Below are positions 31,891 to 42,400 of a stretch of DNA of 64,000 bases, piece after piece (the first letter of the stretch is position 1; the number at the start of each line of letters is the position of its first letter). The stretch is from positions 62,001-126,000 of the forward strand of contig JARBJD010000193.1 in the NCBI GenBank assembly GCA_033064195.1, given 5' to 3'. The notes beneath the pieces are model-generated. The model had not been told where the DNA came from. It worked only from the letters and a program-made list of their open reading frames with translations, and ran no database searches. Both the position numbers and the translations under genes were made by a program. This DNA comes from Blattamonas nauphoetae. Lineage: Eukaryota > Preaxostyla > Oxymonadida.

Positions 31891-33975
31891 TCAAAGTCGA
31901 ACATTCATCCCAGTCTCAACACTCACGTGTCTCACGAACTGCACAATCTCTGATGGTGTTTCATTGGTTCTTCGCGTCAGCCATCCTTCCATCGCATCTT
32001 CATGTCCTGTCTCTCGTCGTCTCTCCACTCTCTTCTTCCATATTGCTTTCTCATCCTTCTTCACACTCTTGTCGTCCTTTCTGATCTTCGTCAGTTTCTC
32101 TCCCAAATCTTTCTCCTTTGTCTTCTCCACCAACCACCCCACTTCCCACTCCTCTCTTCCTGTCTCCACAATCTCACCATCTTCGAACAGTTCTCGCTCG
32201 AGCAGAAACATCTTTGTCAAAAGAAGACCAACAATCGTCGACAGATCATAGTTGCTTGACTCAGCCTTCGGAATGAATTCTTCTCGCGGAAGAATGAACT
32301 GCAGATATTGCTTCGCTGGATTCAACGCACGGTCAAACTGAAGCATTCGGATTCTCTTCCGCTCTTCTTTGTCTTTTGTGATGTCTTGTGGATCACCGAC
32401 CAGATTGTTGATGGCCCAGATGAGTCTCAAATGGAAATCTGCGTTTGAGGTTGGAATTGCCATCGGCTTGCATGTGTCGATCACTCGTTCAACAAGTTTC
32501 TCTTCCAGCAGGCGAGGAATCAGGTGATGAAAAGAGCCCCCAATGTTGATGATCATTCGAAGATGAGAAGAGTGTGTTGGTGAAGTGTGGCTGCACGTCC
32601 TCTCCAAAAGTGAGCACATCTGCGGAATATCGGACAAGGTTGATTCGACAACTGGATTGAGTGATTTGTGAGAGCTGTGGACACAGATGGTAATACAGTT
32701 CCAGGAATTGTTGAGAATTTTGATCAACAGGTCTGTTCTGTCTGAATGTGGACAATTTGATTCACTTCTCTCGTGGTCGAGCAGGTCGAGGCAGGTGATG
32801 ATGGTTGATTTGAGAAGAGGAACAAAGTCGCACTTGGTCAGAATCTGGGCAAGATGAGAAGAGACAAGGGCACACATCGTTGAAGGTGGAGTCACAGTGG
32901 AAGAGAAGTGACCAGAGGAGAGAGAGTCCATCACAAAGCACTTCCAGAACAGTGTTTCCAGTGAAAAGTGGTGATTCGGAGGGAAGTGTGACGGAGAGAG
33001 CAGAGATGGTCGCATCCAAAGGTGACGATTCGGTGAAGAGCGACTTCATTTCCGAAACATGCTCGGTCAGGGTGGAACACAGCCGTCCTGCGAACGGGAC
33101 AAGCTCCGACGAACTGTCCGTCGAACCAGACGGCACGTTGTGTGATCGGAGGAAGGAAAGTGTTTCATAATCAGACTTGCTTTGTTTGAGGAGTGCTTTG
33201 AGAGCCAATTTCGACACTTCGAGATGAGGGGAGAAACACAGCTTGGTGAGAATCGTTAAATGTGAAGGAGATGACGCTGAACTCTTGAAATGATCGAGAA
33301 ATGCGAGAAATGCTGTTTTGTGGTGGGCGAGGAAGGTGGAAGACGATCGAAGAGTGGAAGTCCACAATACCAAACAATACCCAATCTGAGACAAAATGAG
33401 GGAAAAGCGAAAGAAGCCATACCTCAGTGAGTATATATGAATTCGAAATCGAGGCCATCCATTTGAGGAAGAAGGAGGGAATCGACGATTCACAGATTCG
33501 AACACATTCATCTTCTGATGATTTCCCTGACCGAATAAATCATGAAAACACAAAGATGAAGATAGATAGTCAACATCACACCTATCACAATCAATAACTT
33601 CGGGAGGGCAATCTGAGAAAGGATGACGAAACAATAATCAAACTGGAACATCACATGGTTGGGTCTGTTCACAATATCGCTCAAGAGGTTCGATGTACTC
33701 CACACCATGAATTGCTGAGAGGGCCCAATCAGATTCTGTCAAAATCATTAACGAAGTGGAAACAAATCAGTTGTGACAAACCAGTCGCAATAATGAGGAG
33801 GCCATTCAACATTGTGGTCCGGAGTGTTTGGTATTTTCCACAGATCTGACGTAGAAACACTTCTACCAAGTTCTGTAAACATTGAATGAGATATCAGAGA
33901 GAAATGGGATCGAACTGTTTGTTTTGCTTTTTCGTTGCCAACATGGGCTATCATGGAAGTTCTATCGACGAGCAT
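31891..33975 (-). CDS. Multicopy helical family protein, paralog 3
   Basis: Exons on the minus strand are 33975-33916, 33872-33782, 33735-33644, 33612-33582, 33526-33423, 33385-32876 and 32844-31891, with introns of 43, 46, 31, 55, 37 and 31 nt; the product is 613 aa. The first exon, MLVDRTSMIAHVGNEKAKQT, shares only its length and splice donor context with the other paralogs, so the N-terminus evolves quickly. The core from exon 6 on is conserved, including the VPFAGRLCSTLTEHVSEMKSL segment. The gene is divergent to paralog 4 with only 157 bp between the two start codons. Its 3' flank shares the conserved downstream sequence with paralogs 1 and 4. Confidence 0.82.
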
Positions 33976-34132
33976 GGTATGGCGGAGCGGTGAATAGATG
34001 GGATGATGTCCAGAAATAACCACAGAAGTCCTGATCGAACCAAAGTGAGAAACGTTGCGACTTCGACTCATCTATCCGGTGTTATATCGACATTCTTGAT
34101 ATCTCCAAAACTATTTCACTCACCGAAATCCC
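33976..34132. promoter_or_regulatory. Bidirectional upstream region between paralogs 3 and 4
   Basis: Only 157 bp separate two divergent start codons, so this short region must hold both promoters. On the paralog 4 side it ends in CTCACCGAAATCCCATG, matching a motif present just before the ATG of paralogs 1, 2 and 5 as well. The paralog 3 side has a weaker version (CCGCCATACCATG). Confidence 0.5.
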
Positions 34133-36218
34133 ATGAATATCGACTCGAGCTCATCGAATCCTCAAATAGACGCAACACCGGCGACACTTAAGGTTTGATT
34201 ACCTTTCTCTCCGATATCTCTTTCATTTTCATTAGAATTGCCTTGAAGTGTTTCTAAGCCAGATATGTGGGGAGTGCACACCACTCCGTCCAGTAATGTT
34301 GACTGGTCTCCTTGTTCTTGTGACAGGTTTGTCTCATCTGATTTCGTTTAACTCTCGTTGGTGGTTTTGACAGAGTCTGATTGGGCCCTCTCAACAATAC
34401 CTGATGTGGATTACATCAAACCTCTCGAGGAATATTGTGAACAGACCAAACCATGTGAAGTCTCAGTGTGATTCTTGTGTTGTCATAATTTCCCAGATTT
34501 CTCTCCCGCAATTGATATCTTTCATTGGTATTCTCTTGACTTCTTGTTTTCATCATTGTTTTTTCGTGATTTATACGATCAGCAAAAACTTCAGAAGGAG
34601 AATGTCATCGGATTTGTGAATCATTGATTCTATTTTACTTACTCAAATGGATGGTCTCTATTTCGGATGAAAACATGCTCACAGAAGTTTGTTTTCCTTC
34701 ACATTTCCTTCATTATGCACCAGATCGGAAATTGTCTGTTGTTGTGGACTTCCACTCTTCGATCGTCTTCCTCCTTCCTCGCCCACCACAAATCCGAGTT
34801 TCTCACATTTATCGATCATTGTACGAGTAAGGAGTCATCTTTTCCACATGTCGCGATTCTCGCCCAGCTGAGTTTCTCCCCAAGTCTCGAAGTGTCGAAG
34901 ATGGCTCTCAAAGCACTCCACACCAGATGCAACCGTGATTTTGGAACACTTTTCTTCCTTCGAACACACAGTGTGCCTTTTGACTCGACTGACAGATCAT
35001 CGGAGCTTGTCCCGTTCGTTGGACGGCTGTGTTCCACACTGGCCGAGCATGTTTCGGAAATGAAGTCACTCTTCGCCGAATCGTCACATTTTGATGCGAC
35101 CATCTCTGCTCTCGCTGTCACTCTTCCCGAGGAATCGCCACTTTTCACCCGAAACCTTCTATTCGAAATGCTTTGTGATGGATTCTCTCTCCTCAACTCG
35201 CTGCTCGTGAACTCGATCAAAGCCTTTCAACGTGTCTGCCGCCGTCTTTTCTCATCTTTTCCAGACTCTGATCGGTTGTCACTTTGTTCCTCTTCTCAAA
35301 TCAACCATCATCGCCTGCCTCGATCTCCTCGACCACGCAAGAAGTGAATCGAACTATCCACCTGCTGACCAAACTGACATGTTGATCTTCATTCTCGACA
35401 GTTCGTGGAACTGTGCTAGCGACTGCCTCTGTGCCGGCCGTGAATCACTCCATCCAGTTGTCCGATCCGCCTTCTCCGATGATCCGCAGCTGTGCTCACT
35501 TTTGGAGCGAACTTGCAGCCACTTTTCACCCTCACAGACCTCTTACCTTCGAATGATCATCAATCTCACATGTGATCTCCCTCACCTGATTCCTCGCTTG
35601 CTGGAAGAGAATCTGGTTGAACGAGTGCTCACCACATCAAAACCGATGGCAGTTCCGACAGCACCTGGGCAGTTTCATTTGAGACTCATCTGGGCCATCA
35701 ACAACCTACTCTGGAATCCCAAAAGCATCACACCAAACGAAGAAGGGCAGACGATGATCCGAATGCTTCAGTTTAAACGAGTGTTGACACCAGCCAAGCA
35801 ATATCTGCAGTTCATTCTTCAGCGAGAGGAGTTCATTCTGAACGAGGTGTCAAGCGACAAGAATCTGCCAAGCATTGTCACTAATCTTTTGGATGAAACA
35901 TTGGCGCTCGAGCGAGTACTGTTCGCAGTTGGGGAGATTGTGGAGACAGGACGAGAGGAATGGGAAGTGGGGTGGTTGGTGGAGAAGGCAAATGATAATG
36001 AGTTGGGGGAGAAACTGAATGTGATCAGAAAAGACGATGAGAAACTGAAGAAGGATGAGAAAGCGAGATGGAAGAAGAGAGTGGAGAGACGACGAGAAGC
36101 GGGAAATGAAGATGCGATGGAAGGATGGCTGACGCGAATGGACTATCGAACACGATTCGAGATAGTGGGCTACCTTCGATGTGTGAACCAGGAAAACGGG
36201 ATGAATTGGAGATTTTGA
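34133..36218 (+). CDS. Multicopy helical family protein, paralog 4
   Basis: Exons are 34133-34192, 34236-34326, 34374-34465, 34497-34527, 34583-34686, 34724-35233 and 35265-36218; introns are 43, 47, 31, 55, 37 and 31 nt. The product is 613 aa. The last exon and about 80 bp of 3' flank are close to paralog 1 (the same YRTRFEIVGYLR ending), although exon 6 differs clearly, with its own ALHTRCNRDFGTL stretch. This contrast suggests gene conversion of the 3' end. The gene is convergent with CNOT1, with 182 bp between stop codons. Confidence 0.82.
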
Positions 36219-36400
36219 GAAGGATGGAAGGGGAGGAGAGGCTGATAATGTAAATTTCACGTTTCACGTCACCGATTGTTCATTTTCACTCGTTTCCCAC
36301 AATCCAGAGAGAACCGCAGAGACGACCATGTTCAAAAACTTGGAATGTCAAAAGTGATTGTGAAGTGTCAAAAGCAAGAAGTTGTCAAAACAAACAAGCA

Positions 36401-39400
36401 CTACCCCTTTCTCTGCTGCATCAGTCGGGAATATTTCTCCCGAAACTCTGAGAATTCATGCCCTGTGAACTCCCCCGTTCTTGTGTTGATCGTTTTTGTC
36501 ACCTGACGAATCCCCCACGGTGGCAGCTGTGTCTTGTATCGCTGGAATATCAAACTCAGCAGCAGTTGGTTCAGATTCTCCACAGTCTTCGGCTCTCTCA
36601 TCGGAACCTGCGCAGAACTCGTCCTCGTGATCGATGTCTCTGTCTTCAGAAACGGACCAATGTTCCCTCCCAACAACAAAAAGAAGAATGTGTTCGACAC
36701 GAATGCTGTCCGAGCGTTTGGTGTTGTGCACGTCGTCAGCATGAATTGAATCGCAACCTTGATCGTCTGTGCGTTCGGGTGAGCAATCAGCTTCGCCAGA
36801 TAGTAATAAATCACACTCATCACATTCAGAGCCCCCTTGCACTCCAAAATGTGAGTCTTCGCTTCGATGTCCCCATTCAGGATCGCCTGCCGTTGCTTCA
36901 CCACTTCCGATCGCTCGTGCTTCAGATGGTTCAGGAACTGCCGCCCTCCCTCCTCAATCAGGAACAGCATGAAGTACGGGAAGCTCCCCTGCCAGTATTC
37001 GTGCGGAGGCGAGATGTCGGTCAGTCTGTTCAGGTGTTCCACGAGTGTCGTCAGCTGCGGCTGCGTCTCGGCGTGGATCGTGTTCAGGTTCAACAGCTCA
37101 CACTGGCCTTGCTCCATGTAGAAGGTGAAGCTCGCGGTGATGTCCTTGATCGCGATGGACTGCTGTTGATACATCCGCAGTGTTGGGTTCGGATAATACG
37201 AGTACGACAAGAACTGCCGGATCTGAGCGTCCTTCTCGAAGTGCTCGCGCATCTGCTGGCCAGCCTCCACATCCTCCTTCGTCCCCTCTCTCTTCTTCCT
37301 CATCGGCATCGAACGAAGAAACCCACAGATCTCCGAGTCCCAGCTGTCGATCGTTTCGACTGCCTTTCCAACATCGATGCAGCTCGAATCGCTCACAAGT
37401 TGGAGCAGATTTCCCTTCCTGTCGTTTTCGAACATCACCAACAGATGCGGTCTGTAGACATCCACAAATTCTTGCTTGTTCTGCACCAGTTCTTTGACAA
37501 CGAGAAACGCCTTGTCGTACAAATCCTGTTGGAGGATTCGCCAGTTCTGAACCTCAGGTGCCTTCAACTCCCTCTCTCTTCCGTCAATCTGAAGGTCAAT
37601 CCGGATGATCGGCTCAAACAAGAGACGAAGACACGCGAAGAACACGTCCCACTCTGGATTGTTGCACACGAGATGGAAGCTCGCCTGTTCGTGCCCGTCG
37701 GCCTTCTTCTTCAGATACAGCGGATCAGCCAGACGGATCAGCTGGCTGTGGAACACACGCGGAAACATGTCGTTGAAGTCGTTCAATCCCGGCATCAGCT
37801 GGTTAATCGCCCGAACCAGCTCCTGCTGGAAGATGACGTCGGTGCGGCCGAGAATGAATGTTTTGGGAGCCCCATCGCTCGACACCACCCAGCGGAGGTC
37901 CTGGTCTTTGAGATGGACGGAGTTGTGTGTCTCGACAGTCGCTTCGGCCGAGGCATCGAGAAGGAAGTCCAGCAACCGGAAGCATTCGGCGACAACTTGG
38001 GGGATATGCTTGTATTGAATGGCGTGTCTGATGAAGAAGAAGCATTGCGAGATTGTGGTCCTCGTTGCTTCGTCTCCACGTTTCCCTTGACACAGTCGAG
38101 TCTTCAACAGCTCGAAGTGCTTCTTCGCAACAGGTTCCCTGAACGAACTGTCCCCAATCCTCTCGCGCGACTGCTGGAGTTCTTCAAAGTACGGTTTGAG
38201 AAGCTGACCGATGCTGTCGATTACTTGTTGAGGGGGAAGGATTCGCGGGGGCTGTGGGCGTTGACGGAGAGGAGCAGAAGCGATTTGCGTGTTGTGCGAC
38301 ATGATTGTGTCGTGTCCAACGCGGACGGCGTTGTTGTAAGCACTCAGCGTGGATGAGACACCACTGCCGTTCGTTCTGACAGAAGAGAGAAGAGCGTGGC
38401 AGGACTGTGTCGCCCCGTTTGCACAACCAAACGCCTTTCCAAGAAGCGAGATCGTTCGGCTGATGGTCAGAGTCTCTTCATCGTCGCTCGGCTTCTCAAA
38501 GTCTTTCTGGCGGATGAAAGACAGTTCCCAGAATCTGATGGATGACAACAACGGACCCGGAGCAAGCTGTTTGTGGAAGGAGAGGTTTGATGCTTCTAGC
38601 TTGTACAGATTTGGAATGTCGATATTGTTTCTGTTCAACGAACTGTTGGGATTGGGGAAGGAGGCACCTCGAGTGATGAATCGGGAGAGGATGTTCCATT
38701 CCGTGTTGAGAAGAGAGATTGTGTCAATCAGTTCTGTTGCAGCGATAAGGATGGAGTGAGGGGAGACGGGTGGAGTGGTGAGTGTCTGCGATTGAGTCAG
38801 ACCAGTTGGAGTTTGCGAAGGAGAGATTGTTCGTTGTGGGATTTGGTCAACAGAAGTAAATGCGATGTCGTGCTGAACAGGAACTTTTCGCATCTTCATC
38901 ACAATCTCTGGATTTGCTCTGACTTTGTAGTTTGGTCGTGGGAGCACTTCCAAGAATGGCTGGATGCTTTTGGAGAATTCTGCGGGGACTCTTGATGTTC
39001 GTGTTGGGGTGGAGTGGACAGAAATCGACATCAACATCACAAGCAGCTCTGTCAGAATTGTCAAATGGTGATGAAGATGGTTGGCGAGAGAAGGAACAAT
39101 GATGGCCTCGCCAGTGGCAAGATTGAGTGTGTTTGTTGCTTCGTCCATTCCAATCGTCACTGACAGCATCTTCTGGCTGGCAAAGTAGTTCTGATACGGG
39201 CATTCCTCACACCCCTTCCGGCTCTGTCGCAGTTCGTTTGCAAATCGATGAAGGAAGAAGAGGAATTGCGGAGAGTCGGGAGGAAGTTGCGTGTCTAACA
39301 GTTTCCACAATTCCGAACGTCCTTCCTTCAGGTTCTCGACTCGCACTGTCCTTTCCTGTCTCTCTTTCGTCTCAATCGGTCTCACAAAGACAGCGGACTT

Positions 39401-42400
39401 CCACAACAGCACCAGAAACAGTTTCATGGAATCGAAATACAAATGCGGGTCCAGCTGTCCTTCTGTCAGCAGTCCAAACAGCGTCCTCGCTTGTTGGGCG
39501 TAGTGCATCGACATCGTCTTTGTCGTGTTGTGTGTGCTGAGTGTGAGTGTGGACATGAGCGAGCGAGGCTTTGTGTGGTCTGCCTTGTCCATCTGCGGTC
39601 CGTAGAACTCCGAAGTGGGCGAGATGACATTCGCAATCATTCGAGGAAGAGGAGGCGACAGGATGAAGCTCGGAGTGGTCCGTGTCATGACATCTTTCAA
39701 CACAGTCGACACCACAGCTGATCTCGTCGCTGCCTGGCAGATATTCTGGTATGTCCGAAGCGAGCCCGTAAACACCGAAATGTAGATCTCGCGGATGAAC
39801 TGCGGATACGCCTCGAATGACGGAAGGAGGCCCATCATCAGAATCTGCAAGTCCGACGCTTCTTTCAGCTCCTCCGGTCGCATCGACCTGAGTGTTCCTG
39901 TCTTCTTTCGGAAGGCTTCTTTCGACGGCGCGTGAAGACAACACGGGGCGAACAAGAAAATCCTGATGTTGTCGATGGAAGTGGTGGTCTCTCGTTTGGT
40001 GTCGTAGAGGGAGTCGAAGAGGGGGGAGAGGAGGGTGGACACAGTCAGTTTCTGGTTGGACTTTGGTGGTTCATCGTCAGCACACTTGCTCAGAGTTTCG
40101 TCGATGTAGTTCTGGGCTTGTTCTCGAAGGAGGGAGAGATTGGAAAAGATTGGATCTGGCGAAACTTGAACCTGGCTCTTGATCTCCTCCGACGTGAAAG
40201 ATGGTGATGGGATCGTCGACAGCTCAGAAAAGGCCTTTCCTGACCTTTCATATAACTCCCTCTCCTCCCGATTGGTCAACTTGCCGACGAATGCACAATT
40301 CGGTCGGCAGTGCTTCTGGTCGTTGTCAGAAGTGGAGAACACATATTCTGGATGGCATTCTTCAGCTCGGAAGTGGATGGCGGAAGTGGCAGGGATCTTG
40401 TGGAGCATGTCCTGGATGGAGAAGGCGGGAGGGGAGTAATGGATTGTGACAAGAGGTGATGGACCTGTGAGGAGTATGTCAGTGCAGATGGCTGCGTTGT
40501 GATGGCAGAATCGATGAAGGAAGAGCTGCGCGAGAGAGGTGCACGCTGTGAGGAGGGCGGGAGGAATGAGATAAAGAATGCTTGTATCGGGATTCGTTTG
40601 TAATGGAAGGAGTTTCTTCTGAAGACTTTGCGAAATCGTCGCAGTCTGTCCTTCCTTCGTGATTTTATGGTTGAGATTGTTGAGTTTCTGGATCTTCTCT
40701 TCAAGCTGCTTCGACAACACGAAGATCTCGTCTCCCGTCTTTCGAATGATTGCTTTGAGCGAATTCGGGTCATACGCGCCACACATATCTCGACAGCTGA
40801 TGGTGTGTGTGCTGATTGTTTCACACGCTCGTCTCTTGTCGACCTCGTTCTGTCCTGCCAACGCTTTGGAGAGAGACAGAAGATTATCTCGAACGACCTT
40901 GGCGTTGTGTTCGGAATTTCGCTTCTTTTCTTGATACGCTTGGGTGCCGACGTGAAGGTTGAGTAACTCTTCGTTCATCACGTTATAGTCCACTGTTAAT
41001 GTCGCATACGAGGCGAGACATGACAAAAGATCGATTCTGGCTTGGTCGAGCTCACTTTGGAATGACACGAACCGCTCTTGAAGTTCAGATGCGAAACTTT
41101 CGATGATCGACACGAATTTTGATTTTGTGGGTAGTTTGAAGATATGGACGTTCTGAAGGCGGCATTGGAAGTAGTCAAACACGTTTGATGTTTGAGTCAT
41201 GTCTTCATCCTTCATTTTCCATGTTTTGATTTGGGACGGTAAGAGGTTGGCTGCATCTCGGAGAATTGGGGATTCGAATATTTTCAGGAGAGAGTATGGG
41301 AGATTGGAGAGGTTGAGCGAGATTCGAGGGGATGAATGAGGATAGAACGGGAGAAGGCCAGAGAATTTGGTGTGAAGGGATGATCGAAGCGACGTGTTAT
41401 GATCGTTATTTGTGAGCATGAATTGGGGTTCTTCGGCAGGTGCAGAGATATCTGACACTGTGGGAACAATAGAGGAACCGACAGGGTGAAGTGATTGTGG
41501 GATTTCCTCGAATTTTCGGAGTGATGTCTGTGGGAGATAAATATAGAAATCTGAGAGGATAGGTCGACTAAGCTCCTCAATTTGGTTTCCCCATGATTGC
41601 TTTCGCGCTTCCCAGCCATCATCACCTAAATTGCTGATGATCTTCTCACGGAGACTGAGGGCTGATCTAACGCGTGGTTGGAGATGGGTGAGGACTTTCT
41701 TGGTAACTCTGTCGACGAGGAGATATGAGTAGTCGTCAATAACGCATTCGAGAAGATGCTCGGTCAGCTTATCTTTGTTTTGAATGATGAGATTGCCGAT
41801 GAGTTCATTGGTCGTTTTTTTGAGTTCCTTGCCTTGAAGTTCGAATTCTTGAGCAATACTGTTGGTTGAGCGGGTCCGGAGATAGGGCAGGACGAAGGTG
41901 TAAGCTTGGAGAGCTGTGAGACGTTCCAGACCTTCCCACAGCAGATTCTCCAATTGGACGAGTGGAGTTGAATATAAAGACGCTTCAAGCGAAGAAAGGG
42001 TGTGTCTGGTCAGCGTGTTTTTATCAGAAGCCACAGTGAATGTGGCATCTTGAAAGATCAGCGCTGGGATGACCGAAGCAGCAATTGGAAAAACTTTCTT
42101 GCAGATGTAGGGAAAGCATGTTTCACACGAGTTGTTGATGTAGAACTCAACGACAGCGTGAAATCCTTCAATGTTGACACTGGAGAAGATCTGTTCGATT
42201 GCAGGGGTTCGTGGCTTCTTGTGGAATGGGACGGTGAGGTGTGGGAGAATTTGCCTGGATTCCCATTCAGAAACGATGCGGAGATTGTTTGTGGGCTGCT
42301 GTGTAGCTTTGAGGACTTGTTCGGTGTACGGGAGTTGCTTGGGATAATTGTCTGTGGACAGATCGACCGACGTTGCATAATAATCATGGCGACCTGAACG

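Noticed and set aside
36458-38356. 632-codon plus-strand frame opposite CNOT1
   Set aside because: It is antisense to the conserved 3' half of CNOT1, is His/Leu/Arg-rich without domains, and is a shadow of that gene's codon use.
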